A stretch of DNA of 64,000 nucleotides. It comes from Apiosordaria backusii. Its lineage: Eukaryota; Ascomycota; Sordariomycetes; Sordariales; Lasiosphaeriaceae. Below are positions 31,948 through 43,357 of the stretch, piece by piece. Under the pieces are notes generated by a model. The model made no database searches. It saw nothing but the letters and a program-made list of their open reading frames with translations, and had not been told where the DNA came from. The stretch's first letter is position 1; every line of letters begins with the position of its first letter. Both the position numbers and the translations under genes were made by a program. Location: the NCBI GenBank assembly GCA_030549205.1, contig JAUKTV010000024.1, positions 1-64,000 of the forward strand. Direction: 5' to 3'.

Positions 31948-32896
31948 TGGCAGCAGCTGTCAAAGCCAAACAGCATCTGTGACGATATGGTGTTGTGCCG
32001 TTACCTTATCGACCCCGCAGTCTCAATTGGATGAACTGAGTGGGCGGCTTGCGTTTGGCTGAGCGAGAAGATAATAAGCCTGGTCTCAGAATCACTTCAG
32101 GCATCTCGTGCTTGCTCTCTCCTCTGTTGTGTCTTGGCAATGTCGTGGCTAGATTGATCTGGAGTCGCGGCGACACTGCTCAGAACTCTGGAGTCTTGAT
32201 CTGAACCACTGGCAAAGGCACCGGTTGTTCCCGGACCCGACGTTATTGTGAAGAGGCAACTTTGCCTGGTGTGCCGAGAACTGCCAGCCGCCGGTCGGCC
32301 CGTCCGTGCTTGGCGCTGCTTCTTTTCTAATTCTTGACATTTTGACATTTCTTGTAAACCCAGAACCTGAAGTTCGCTGGCTCCATCTCCGTACAGGTCG
32401 ACACAACTTGGCACACGCGTCCCCCTAAAAGATGGCCGCTTGATACTTGTTACGGATATCACTCTACATCTTTCCCTGTAGGCTGACAATTCCGATGAAT
32501 GAGGAACGAGATTCGAAACACCATAAAATAAAATAAAAGGCTCTCACTTCATCCTCCTTGAGGTCATGACGATATCATGGCGGGAAGCCAAAAGATAAGG
32601 TGGAGGAGGCTGGTTGGTGCCTAGCCGCTTGTGGGACTCCTGGGCCAGCTGCCTGCTTAGTGACCCGTGACCTCGTGTTCTCCCCCTGATAGAGACCCAT
32701 TGTTGCCTGCTCGACACGTCGCGCTTGCCCAATTAAATAAACAGTTACCAGAAAGGTTCATCAAGTATAATTGCAAACAAAATCTCCAGGCTGTTTTCTC
32801 CAAAACTTTCCAGTGACATATTGTCCGCTGTCAAATTTCCACCACCCGCCAGACCTATTTACTCTGTATCATACCTGCTTCCAGCCAATCTTCACA
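31948..32896. promoter_or_regulatory. Divergent promoter region of the Zn2Cys6 regulator and PARP
   Basis: 949 bp between two divergent starts with no credible gene in it. No TATA box stands out. Confidence 0.5.
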
Positions 32897-35144
32897 ATGC
32901 CGCCAAAACGCGCAAAGAAGGCCGCCGCAAAACCCCCTCTGGAGGGCTGCAAGATTGCCCTGAGTGGTACCTTCACGGGTATGACCCAATCGGCCGTCAA
33001 AGCCAAGGCAGAGGCCGTGGGTGCCACTGTGAGCACCACCGTCACCGAAGACACGACGCACTTGGTGGCCACTGAAGCCGACTTCAACAAGCCCTCAGCC
33101 AAGGTCGCCAAAGCCCAGACCCTTGGTATCCCCATTGTCAACTTTGAGTGGCTGTCCCTCTCGGAGCAAAACAACAGCAAGCAGGCCGAGAAGGATTTCA
33201 TCTTTGGCGCTTCGTCTACCAATGCCAGCAATGGACCCGCCGCTGCCACGACATCGCGCAAGAGAGCGGCGCCCGCAGTCGACAACGCATCTGACACTGA
33301 GGTGGCTGCGCCAGCGCCCAAGAGGAGCAGAGGGGGGAGAGCTACGGCAGCCAAGCCCGCTGAGGTCAAGGATGAAGATGAAGACGTCAAAACTGAAGAC
33401 GCCGCGCCAGAGCTGAAGAAGGCAAAACAAGAGAAGGCACTCGGCGAGGGACAAGTTTTGAAGCGCAAAGACACCCGGATTCCAATCGACGATGGCTGCC
33501 CTTTCACGAATTCAGTCGTCTATGTTGACTCTGATGGTGTTATTTACGATGCTTCGTTGAACCAGACCAATGCGTCCAACAACAACAACAAGTTCTACCG
33601 CATCCAGGTCAGTTCGCCCAGGAAGCCATGATCTCGGACGAGAAGAAACGTTGCTGACAAGCGGTAGCTTCTGGTGGATCCCCACGGCGTGTACAGGACA
33701 TGGACTCGCTGGGGCCGTGTTGGCGAGCATGGCCAGACATCAGTCCCTGCCACAGGTTCGCTCGCAGACGCCATGAGACAGTTTGAGAAGAAATTCAAAG
33801 ACAAGTCAGGCATCACCTGGGCCAATCGGGGCGACAACCCGAAGCCTGGCAAGTACGCATTTGTGGAGAGAAACTATGAAGACGACTCCGACGACGAGGA
33901 TGCGGCCGACGAGGACTCTGACAAGGCCAAAACCAAGGCTGAGGATTGGGAGCCGCCCAAGTGCACGCTGGAGCCGGCCGTGCAGCACCTCCTGGAGCTT
34001 ATTTTCAACCAGCAGTACTTTGCCAACACCATGTCGGAACTCAACTACGACGCAAACAAGCTCCCGCTCGGCAAGCTCAGCAAAGCCACCATCACTCGCG
34101 GTTTTCAGTCACTCAAAGACCTCTCGGAGCTCCTCGACGACAACACGCTCGCGCAAACCAAGTACTCCATGGGCTATGGGCGTGCCGTTGAACAGCTGTC
34201 CAATACGTTTTACTCGCTCATCCCGCATGACTTTGGCCGCAACCGGCCACCGGTGATTCACACTCAGCAAATGGTCAAGAAAGAAATAGAACTTCTGGAA
34301 AGCCTCAGCGACATGAAGAATGCGGCCGAGATCATGAAGCTGGACAAGACCGGCAACTACGACGTCCACCCGCTTGACAAGCAGTACGAAGGTCTCAAGA
34401 TGAAGGAGATGACGGTCCTCGACCCTGCCACCCAAGAGTTTGCAGAGCTCAAGAACTATCTCGTCAACACGCGTGGCTACAGCCACGGTCACAATTACCA
34501 GGTGGAGAGCATCTTCCGCATCGAGCGTCAAGGCGAAAAGGATCGCTTCGACACGAGCACTTTTGGCAAGCTCAACCAAAACCGCCGCCTTCTGTGGCAC
34601 GGCTCTCGCGCAACCAATTTCGGTGGTATCCTCAGCCAAGGCCTTCGCATTGCGCCGCCCGAAGCGCCGGTCAACGGCTACATGTTTGACAAGGGCATTT
34701 ATCTTGCCGACATGGCCTCCAAGTCTGCCAACTACTGCTGCTCGTACCAGTCTGGCGGCACTGCCCTTCTTCTGCTGTGCGAGGCAGAGCTCGGCGACCC
34801 CATGCAGGAGCTGCTGCACTCCTCGTACAATGCCGCCAGTGAGGCCAAACAGAAGGGCATGATTTCGACGTGGGGCAAGGGCAGAAATGGCCCATTGGCG
34901 TGGAAGGATGCCGGTTGCGTTGAGCCTTCTTTGAAGGGCGTTATGATGGTGAGTGGCCCGAAAAGAAAAGAAAAGTGTCAGTTATGGCTGTTTCCGCTAA
35001 CCAGTGATGATTCTGTAGCCCGACACCTCGAAGAAGATGCCAGGGGATACTGGCGTAGATGGAGCCAGCTTGCTCTACAACGAATACATTGCCTATGACG
35101 TCTCTCAAGTCCGCCTCCGCTACCTCTTTCGGGTCAAGATGTAA
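32897..35144 (+). CDS. Poly(ADP-ribose) polymerase
   Basis: Three exons (32897-33607, 33668-34948, 35019-35144) give 705 aa. PARPs transfer ADP-ribose from NAD+ to chromatin proteins at DNA breaks. Domain order: BRCT (about 15-105), a Lys/Ala/Glu-rich linker with nuclear-localisation-like KRSRGGR, WGR (about 220-320, with the variant WTRWGRVGE), the helical regulatory domain (about 345-480) and the ART catalytic domain. The H-Y-E triad is present: H548 in LLWHGSR, Y582 in KGIYLAD, E686 in YNEYIAYD. The third exon is needed for the catalytic Glu. This is the single-PARP architecture usual in filamentous ascomycetes. Start chosen as the first ATG (CACAATG). Confidence 0.96.
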
Positions 35145-35638
35145 CAAGGACCTGGGTTTTGATTACGATTAGCGAAGGAATGCGCGGGAGTTTGGCGTTG
35201 GCGGTCAACCTGGCTTTGTATTACGAGCAACAATGGTTCAACCAGTGTGATTATTGGGCCCTGGCAAAAACTGGCGGTGTAATTTATAGATTATGGTGGA
35301 CGAACAAGTCCGGTAAGATAGCTTGCAGCCGGGGACATATAATTTGCTAATCTTGTGCCATGTGGTTGTCGGGCATCAGTCTCGATTGTACATTCGCAAT
35401 AGGGAATGGATGTTCTATTTCGTATTCGTCCAGTTTGAGGCTTCCGCATGAAGTCACCCCTACTTTTGAAATCGGCTCGCAATCTAACCATGATCAATCC
35501 CGTCTTTCAACCAGACTGAGTTGGCTGCGTTTGCTGAATTTGCCGTTCTCTGCGGCAGTTCGTCGCCAGCCAGCAGGCCATATCGTCTTACCTTGCTGAT
35601 ATACACGGTCTTTGGATCTGCGTGTCAAGTGACCTCAA
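35145..35638. other. Spacer between PARP and tRNA-Arg
   Basis: About 490 bp holding the PARP 3' end and the 5' flank of the tRNA. No gene seen. Confidence 0.5.
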
Positions 35639-35725
35639 GGTCCGCTGGCGTAATGGCAGCGCGTCTGACTACGATTTTAGAATCAAAACATCAGGAGGTT
35701 CCAGGTTCGACCCCTGGGCGGATCG
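35639..35725 (+). tRNA. tRNA-Arg (anticodon ACG), with a 15-nt intron
   Basis: Acceptor stem GGTCCGC/GCGGATC, D stem GCGT/GCGC, anticodon stem TCTGA/TCAGG, T arm CCAGG-TTCGACC-CCTGG. Anticodon ACG is at 35671-35673. A 15-nt intron (35675-35689) follows position 37. A T-rich run beyond 35740 can act as the Pol III terminator. Confidence 0.92.
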
Positions 35726-36086
35726 TCCTGACTTCAGCAAACGACATTCTGTTCTTTTTCTTTTTTCAAAGAGGCTAAAGGGTGATTTTTGTTGTTTGAG
35801 ATAAGGTTGAACCTTGTTGGTTTTGGTCGGCTAGTCGGGGGTTTAACCTGGCCAGAGTCTCGCCAAAACATTCTACATTGAAGAATGTTCATTTTTATAT
35901 ACCACGATCAGGAATGCCAGTCGTGGAATCATGGACTGCGCAATGCTGGCCTCTTGACAAACCGGCCCCGGTTGCTTCTTTTAGACGTAGTTGGGGGTCC
36001 CGGACACCCCCTCATTCAGCCGAGACTATGTGGCCCCAGCATAGTCATCTTGCCAAAAACAACTCAACCCCACAAAGGGCATCGTC
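35726..36086. other. Spacer with Pol III terminator-like T runs
   Basis: About 360 bp. TTTTTCTTTTTTC at about 35756-35768 follows the tRNA. The remainder is the upstream region of the reductase pseudogene. Confidence 0.5.
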
Positions 36087-37270
36087 ATGGCTTGGCCGTA
36101 AGTTTGCTATACACTCCGCGCGTCTATCGACAGTCACTTACCGAATAACTAGCACCTACACACTCGTCACAGGGGCCACCGGCTTCATCGGCGCCCATGT
36201 TGTGGACACGCTGCTCTCCCGCGGCTTCCGGGTGAGGGGGACCACCCGCTCCAAAGCCAAGGGCGATGCGATGTTAGCTTCTCGTCCCCAGGCCACCCAT
36301 GCATCGCTCCTCGACTTTTTGGTAATTGACGACTTTGTGGCACCAAATGTGGACCTGTCTGCGGCTTTGGAAGGTGGCATTGACGCCGTGATTCAGTTGC
36401 CTCACCTTTTAGATACGACACCCAAGACAACGAAGCTGAGCTCATACTACCCGCCATCAACGGCGTCAAGGCTGTCTTGTCTGCGGCAGCGGCGGCAGGG
36501 ACGGTAAGACGGGTGGTTATCACATCGAGCTTCGCTGCAGTGCTTGACGTCGGCAGGGCGCAGAAGGCGTCTCAATATTTCACGTACACGTCCCGAGACT
36601 GGAACCCATTGACATACGAGGAAGCGGCCGGTGCGGAGACCAGCGCTGTGGTAGCATATCGGGGGAGCAAGAAGTTTGCCGAGTTGGCAGCGTGGGAATT
36701 TGTGAAAAATTTCGAGGGACGGTTGAGTTTTGACCTGGTGCCCCCCGATGACCTTTGGGCCAGTGGTTCATCCTGTGTTTGGTGGGCCTGGGGGGGCTGA
36801 ATGACAGCAACAGCCAACTGTGGAAAGCAGCGGTTGCCAATCAGCAGGGAAAAGCACTGCCTGTCGCGAGGGTGCCGTTCTGGATTGATGTAAGGGATCT
36901 GGCCGAGGCGCATGTGGAAGCACTGGTAAGGCGCGAGGCAGGGGGCAAGAGGTACCTGGTTGCTTCGCCGGAGAGGTTTTCATATGGCATGGCGGCTGAC
37001 GTGATTGAGAACGAGTTTCCCGAGTTCAGGAGGCGGGGAGGAGAGGAGGTGGAGAGGCAGGTCACCGACGAGAGTCATGGAGTTGATGGCAACACGGCCG
37101 CAGAGGAGCTGGGAATCAGCTACAGAGTGTTTCAGGAGACAAGTCGTCGATTTGGTGAGGCAGGCTGCAGCGATGTGACCCCCTGCTGCCCACCCCACAC
37201 CCATGACCTCATCGATCCTGGGTCCATGAACGCGCGACCAAATCGCAGTTTCCCGCTGCATCGTTGCTGA
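36087..37270 (+). pseudogene. Frameshifted NAD(P)H-dependent reductase (extended SDR, GRE2/DFR-like)
   Basis: An 11-nt first exon (36087-36097) spliced to 36153 starts a typical extended SDR: TYTLVTGATGFIG with the GxxGxxG dinucleotide motif, then the TSS and YxxxK (YRGSK) active-site pieces. Three breaks follow. At 36395 a single base is missing inside VIH-VASPFRYD. At the C run 36741-36746 the frame moves before PPMTFGP. At the seven-G run 36790-36796 it moves again before LNDSNSQLW. All three frames are otherwise well conserved up to the C-terminal LGISYRVFQET. Two breaks are in homopolymers and could be sequencing errors, but the first is not. As given, no full-length reductase can be made. 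The substrate is unknown; relatives reduce aldehydes and ketones. Confidence 0.82.
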
Positions 37271-37587
37271 ACAGCACTTTCATGGACGCGATGCCACTCG
37301 GCCAAGACGTATATGTGTTGAGTAGCGTATGCTCCCCTTTTGCTTTTGTCTTTCATGGCCATCGAAAAACCGATGTTGTCCGAAATGAGCTACACTGCAT
37401 GCTTCGCTATCACACAGCGTTATTGATCGGCATCGGTCATGACGCCTACAGTGTTGCCGCCACGTCGGCACCTCGACATTCCACGCTACCCATTGGCCAT
37501 CATGCCCGACAACTGGTATTTTACCAATGCTAGGCCAGCTGCTCGGGATCTCAGCATTGTGCAACTGATCTTGTCCACCCCCCTTCC
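37271..37587. promoter_or_regulatory. UVDE upstream region
   Basis: 317 bp between the reductase remnant and the first UVDE start codon. It should contain the UVDE promoter. No clear element seen. Confidence 0.45.
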
Positions 37588-39855
37588 ATGCCACCCAACC
37601 TTTGTCTAACGTACCCAAGTCTACCGCGGGCCATTGCCCCCTCCACGCGTCACTCCCTCTTCACCCGCAGACTTCCCATACACCCCGCGCGGCTCACCAC
37701 CATGACCCGAAAACCTGCCGGGCCGGTTCTCAAAACCGACGCTCCAGCACAGAACCTGGAGGAGCCCATCCGCCCCCAAGTACACCTCCGTCGATCGAAC
37801 CGCAACCTGGCCCAGAGCCGAAAGATGACGGACGAGGAGGATGAGTCCCGAGAGATACAAGGAAAGATACTGGGAATCAGGAGGGAGGCTGCAGATTCTG
37901 AAAACGCCACGGAAACTGTCGAGGATGGCGAGAAATCGGGCAAAGAAGGACTGCGACTCGCCATTGAAGGTCTGGCCCGGATGGAACGACGGTTACAGCG
38001 GGCAACAAAACGGCAGAAGATGAAGGTGGAGGAAACACACCTGACCGAGACGCTTGATCAGGGCGAGTTCAAGCCGCGCGACGAGGCCGCTACCGCCGGC
38101 TGGAAGCTGCGTCATCAGCAACAACCAGACGCTTCCAAGCAGCCAGACGACAAGGACCGGGCGGAACAAGGTACCACCATCGGCGCAGGCCTTGATCCGG
38201 AAAACGAAAAACAGGAAGCATCGGAGGAGGTACTCGAGATGCTGGAAAGGGGAGCCGCGCGACCTCCTCCTGTCAACAGTCATTACCTTCCGCTGCCTTG
38301 GAGAGGCCGTCTCGGCTATGTTAGCTGCCCCATGGTGGTGTTATAAACGTGCGAATGTGGCATTGGTTCTAATGGTATCATTAGGCATGTCTCAACACCT
38401 ACCTCCGCTCGGCCAAGCCGCCAGTCTTCAGCTCACGCACATGTCGTATGGCGTCCATCATCGACCACCGATATCCTCTCGCTGACCCGGATCAGCCCGA
38501 GCACGCCACCAAGAACAGACCCGACAAGTCCAAGACGGCCGATCACGAACTGGGGGTACGTTTTGTTCAGAACCTTGGCTTGCAGAATGCAGCCGACATT
38601 GTAAAAATGATGCGGTGGAACGCCAAATACGGCATCAAATTTATGCGGCTCAGCTCCGAGATGTTTCCCTTTGCCAGCCACGTCGAGCATGGCTACAAGC
38701 TGGCAACTTTTGCCTCGAAGATGTTGGCTGAGGTGGGAAGGGTCGCCGCCGAGCTGGGCCACCGCCTCACGACCCACCCGGGCCAGGTATGCCCCTTGCT
38801 GGTGAATTTGTACACTATAATGCCGCTGCTGACATGAAAATCCGTGCGTGTAGTTCACCCAGCTCGGCTCTCCCCGTAAAGAAGTCATTGAGGCGTCTGT
38901 TCGAGACCTAGAGTACCACGATGAGATGCTGACCCTGCTCCGGCTCCCGGAGCAGCAAGATCGTGATGCTGTCATGATCCTCCACATGGGCGGTGCTTAC
39001 GGAGACAAGGCGGCGACTCTTGATCGATTCCGCGCCAACTATGCGAAGCTGTCACAATCGGTAAAGAACCGACTGGTTCTCGAGAACGACGACGTGTCGT
39101 GGAGTGTTCACGATCTGCTCCCAATATGCGAAGAGCTCAACATTCCACTTGTTCTCGACTACCACCACCACAACATCATTTTTGACTATTCTCAGTGCCG
39201 GGAAGGAACCTTGGACATTTCACAGCCTGAAAGTATGGAACGCATCACGGCCACGTGGCGGCGCAAAGGCATCACGCAAAAGATGCACTACAGCGAACCC
39301 TGTCCGGGTGCCGTCACACCGCGGGATAGGCGCAAGCACAGCCCGCGAGTCATGACGCTGCCGCCATGTCCGCCGGGCATGGACCTCATGATCGAGGCCA
39401 AGGACAAGGAGCAAGCCGTGTTTGAGCTGATGCGCACGTTCAAGCTGCCTGGGTTTGAAAAGATCAACGACATGGTGCCACATGAGAGAATGGATGAGCC
39501 AAGGCCTGCGCCACGGGCTGCCTCGACAAAGAACAAGAAGAAAGCAAAAGCAGGGGCCAACGGGAAGCGGAAGCGGGCGGCAGATGAAGATGATCCTGTA
39601 GATTTGGACGACGCAACGGCTGCCGAAGGAGATGACAGCAAGACAGAAGTGTCTCAGATTCCCGAAGTGACAGTCACAGCCCTGGAGTTTGGGATGGGTG
39701 GACCCGAGAATAGAGTTTACTGGCCGCCTGGCATGGAGGAGTGGCTGAAGCCGAGGAAGAGACAGGCTAGCAAGAACAATAAAGCTGGCAAGCGGGGGTT
39801 GGAGGATGGGGATGAGGATACGGGAGAAAATTTGGAGGAGGCCGAAGGAATCTAA
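37588..39855 (+). CDS. UV damage endonuclease (UVDE/Uve1 type)
   Basis: Three exons (37588-38319, 38385-38786, 38854-39855) give 711 aa, or 673 aa from the second in-frame ATG at 37702. UVDE nicks DNA 5' to UV photoproducts and other lesions, starting excision repair independently of the classical nucleotide-excision route. The catalytic TIM barrel starts with RLGYACLNT (made across intron 1). It continues through RLSSEMFPF, THPGQFTQLGSP (across intron 2), MILHMGG, LENDD, PLVLDYHHH and MHYSEP, which carry the family's metal-binding His, Glu and Asp residues. A basic/acidic N-terminal region of about 240 residues and a Lys-rich C-terminal tail flank it. The N-terminus from 37588 is rich in Arg, Ser and Leu and lacks acidic residues for about 40 residues, as in mitochondrial presequences. 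The intron 1 donor is GTTAGC, slightly unusual. Confidence 0.94.
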
Positions 39856-40680
39856 AATAGGGACCAGAGTTGTTAACAAGCTAGGTCGGCCGCGATTCAT
39901 GTGTTGCCCAAGCATCAAAGGCTGGAAATGACCCGGGATTTTACTTTGGTACCCATGTATGTTCGAGGATGTACTGGTATGTGCTATAGAACACATGAGC
40001 CGGCTAGTGTAACTTGTTGTGTGCTTGTCTTGGACTTTTGTATGTGAACAATTATCCTTGCTCATGATGACGTTGGGATTGGGAATACTTGCCATCACAT
40101 CACTTGGGATACATTGTCCAGCCAGGGGCTTGTTGTAATTCTTATTTACCGCCAATACCGATATGATCGTATCCCAAATCCGGTCTATATACATGCAAGA
40201 TGCCCCCCATTGTTTTCCTGCTGCGCCGCCCGAAATGATATGACTAGCCCAAACCAGTGAGAAAGAAGAACGATGATGAAATCCCTTTCCAAGGGGTAGT
40301 GAATGCCGGAAAGACACCAGATGCCCTGCTCTGGTTGATGTCCTCGGGATGGGTGCAATTTGATCTCTTTTTCTTTTTTGACGGTTGTCGCCAGGGCACT
40401 AAGAAAGTCCCTGAGACAAATCTTGGTAGATATGCCGTTTGAGATGTGCTTTTGCTAAGTGGAGATGCTGAAGCAAGTACGCGAGCCTGCTTGCTACTGA
40501 GAAACAAGGGCACAGGGTAGAAGAGATATATGTAAGACGTGACGGTGGTGATTAAACTGGATACGTGGCAAAAAAAGTATGTGAAAAAATCGTGAAACGT
40601 TGCGGGCGCAAGCAACCTGGACGTAGCATCGAGAATGAGCGTGATGAAGCGTATTGCGAGGGTCCAAAACAACAAGGAGC
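39856..40680. other. 3' flank of UVDE
   Basis: About 820 bp with no supported gene. It contains the UVDE 3' end and the downstream side of the candidate small gene on the other strand. Confidence 0.5.
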
Positions 40681-40869
40681 TCAAGCGGAGCTCGAAACCT
40701 GCGTCGAAACCTGGGCGACCTCTCCCCTCAACTCCTTGCACCGGGGGTTGGAGCAAGTGCCGCAGTACAGAGTGCTTTTGCCGTAAGCCTTAATGGTGTC
40801 GCACGAACAGGTTATCGACTTGGAGATCAAGGTCGTCGAGCAGGCGTACGATATCGATGTGCCGCACAT
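40681..40869 (-). CDS. Candidate small Cys-rich protein, 62 aa
   Basis: An open frame on the minus strand starts in good context (AAGAAAATGTGC) and encodes 62 residues with Cys at 2, 10, 21, 23, 36, 39 and 44. Codons favour G or C in third position, as in the neighbouring genes. It has no signal peptide, so a secreted effector is not indicated. Paired cysteines (CSC, CGTC) might bind a metal. I do not recognise a family. It could be the last exon of a longer gene, because the sequence upstream (about 40870-41290) contains possible splice signals. Confidence 0.4.
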   Translation of the reverse strand: MCGTSISYACSTTLISKSITCSCDTIKAYGKSTLYCGTCSNPRCKELRGEVAQVSTQVSSSA

Positions 40870-42432
40870 TTTCTTGCTGTGGTACTCTTTGTGGTTGTTG
40901 TGTGGGGCGCGGTTGTTAACGTCGTATTCTCGACATCCGGGATGGCAGTCTCAGGTGATAGCTCTTTTCCGAATCTCTGCTGGAACGAACTGCAAGTGAG
41001 TTGGCGAGTTCAAGTCTTGAGTGCTGCTTTGATGAAGCCAACTTGCAACAACTCAAACTTGCACCCTCTGAGAGTGCTGATCGGTCGGGAGATGGCTGAT
41101 GATGGTACAGCGATGTGTCTGCGGCTGGGAGGAATAGGTTAGCGCGCGCTTCTCATTGTACGCTCTTCGGAGAGCAGAAGAATAGGTAGTGTAGAGGAGA
41201 TTCCCACTTACTGAAGATGTTTGAAGGTGGTAAAGGGGGCAGATTCTAGACCCGCTTGGCTCTGCAAGGGGTATTTGTTGATCACTCTCCACAGGATGAT
41301 GGATGTTTTGGGAAAGTCTTGTTGCTTTGCTGGGGATGGTCTGGTGTCTGCTTTTTGAAGAATTAAACTCCTTCGAACTTCCGGAAGTCCGTGTGGTCCC
41401 AAGATATAGCCGGGCTCAGGGGGAGAGCATGTGGAAGCCAGATGAGAGCAGCAAAAGGACGCCGTCTCTGGACCGGAGCTTGCCGGGCTGGGGAAATGGT
41501 GTGTGGTTGTGGCTGCGCCGACTCAGGGCAGACGCATATCGAGAAGCTGGAAGGGTAAGGGGAGCGAGTTGCAGGTGCTGAGAGATCTGAAACTTTGGGC
41601 AAGTGAGCGTCTTTTCAGCCGGGATATTAAGCAATTGAAGACTCGGCGATGACCTGCTCAACGACACCCACTTCCCGAGGGGCAGTCCCCATGTCATGTC
41701 CATCCCATGCCCTGGCACCATGATGAAATGGTTGGGCGGGGTTCTGGGCCCCCAAGATCGACGTCATCGGTCCTGCACTCTTACCTGCACTCACTGCTGG
41801 AGCGTCCACTTCAGGGCCCTCTTTGGAAAGATTCTTAGCCCAAGACTTTGCTCCTGTTGCGATGTCAACGCGTGACCTTCTCCATGGTTGAGAAAGTCTC
41901 AATTTTTGATGAGAAAGGCCAAGGACAATACATCCCCTCTCTCCAGTGTCTTAATTAGCATTGTGCGCCATTAAAAGAGGGTTCAGGTTTGAGGTTGCGT
42001 GCTGACAACCGTAGACGCCCTCTTTCTGCCGCTAAATTTGAGGGTCGAGAGCTTTTCCGTTGGGCTCCACCACCTCATCAGATCCGCCAAGCTGCTGTAT
42101 GTAACTGGCCTGATGACAACCTTGGGCCTGGCACCGCAACAAGTGCATAAAAGACTGCATAGACATAGGATGGGATGCATTGAGATGCATCATATCCATG
42201 TGGGCTGTGCCATCTAACAGGCCTTGCAGGGCGTTTGGGCAAAAAGTTGTTAGTGTCACCCCACCAATCGCTCTCGGTGGCTGAAACAAGCTGAGGAGCC
42301 AAACCGGATTTCGAGTCTCCTTCATCTGTAAGTAAACAAAAATATCTTCCACCATCAGACTCGGCTTGCATATTCGACTTGATTGGGGTCCATTCTGATC
42401 GCCGACTCCTTTTGAAGTCGGCAGTCGACGCA
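40870..42432. other. Non-coding region, middle part of the 40-43 kb gap
   Basis: About 1.5 kb with short unsupported open frames on both strands. It may contain the leader of the small Cys-rich gene. No transposon ends, RNA genes or domain motifs were recognised. Confidence 0.5.
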
Positions 42433-42467
42433 ATCTCCAGCGGTCTCCAGCGGTCTCCAGCGGTCTC
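42433..42467. repeat. Short tandem repeat, 10-bp unit x3
   Basis: The unit TCTCCAGCGG is repeated three times in a row, followed by a partial copy (TCTC). No known role. Confidence 0.8.
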
Positions 42468-43357
42468 TCAACTGGAACCCCATCTTCATATCGTGCAGTA
42501 TCCAGCGCGGCCTGAAGATGATCTGGATTTCACATGCGCTGCCGTATTATGTAAGTGAGTGGGTTTCTGACTCCCTCCAATCTCGGAGTTCTCGCTCCAC
42601 AGGCTGCTTAGGTAATGGAGAGAGCTGGTTTGAAACTGCAATGCTACGTACCTTGCCCCACCCCGTGGGGGACAGGTACTCCCGAGATCTGTCACCTGTC
42701 ATACCTAAATGGATGGAACTTATAGAAGTCGTCAGCAGTATCTCACATACAGCCATATCCAGCTGAAAACTCGGAATCCCGTCCGCTCTTGCCATCATAC
42801 CTGGCGACTGGCATGATGAGAATGGGGTCGGGGGCATTGCCCATATTGCTCGGGATAACACGGATCAAAAGTGAGGGAAGTTCTCAAGTCAAGTAAGTAG
42901 TTTAAGAGAGCAAACAATGGGCCGTTTATCCGTATTGCAATCCTTCCTGGAAATGACGGATTGGTTTGGTGAGTGTTGAGATGGTTCTTTGCCGGCAACC
43001 GTTGTCGTCGTAGACGTTTGCCGAGAGACTTGATTTCTTATGAGATATAGCCAGAGGAATCCCCACAAATGATAACAGGCATCGATAGACAGCAAGGCAA
43101 AAACCGCTCTTGTGAAGAAGCTCGCAAGGTGCGCAAGGCTCTCTGGTGGATTTAGAGATAGCCCCCACCTGAGCCTTACCGTATCGAAGGCAGGCTTCTG
43201 ATTGGCCGATCTAGCTCAGCTCAATGGTGGGGCTCGAACCGGCCGAAATTTTTTGGAAGCAAGAGACAGCCAATATTTCCTTGCGATCGCAAATCAACCG
43301 TTGACTTGTTTGACTTTGGGCATCGCGAAGCCACAACCACAACTCGCCAACAAAAGC
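42468..43357. promoter_or_regulatory. MPP10 upstream region
   Basis: About 890 bp without a credible gene. The frame of MPP10 remains open upstream to 43202 but without an ATG, so this part is taken as leader. Confidence 0.5.

Noticed and set aside
32097..32489. 130-codon minus-strand frame in the regulator/PARP promoter
   Set aside because: No motif, poor start context and no continuation by splicing that I could find.
39220..40317. 365-codon open frame antisense to the end of the UVDE gene
   Set aside because: Most of it mirrors UVDE exon 3 in the opposite strand; the remainder has no coding features.
43203..43245. tRNA-like words (TAGCTCAG and a GGCTCGAACC box) just upstream of MPP10
   Set aside because: The two boxes are too close and no acceptor or anticodon stem can be formed.
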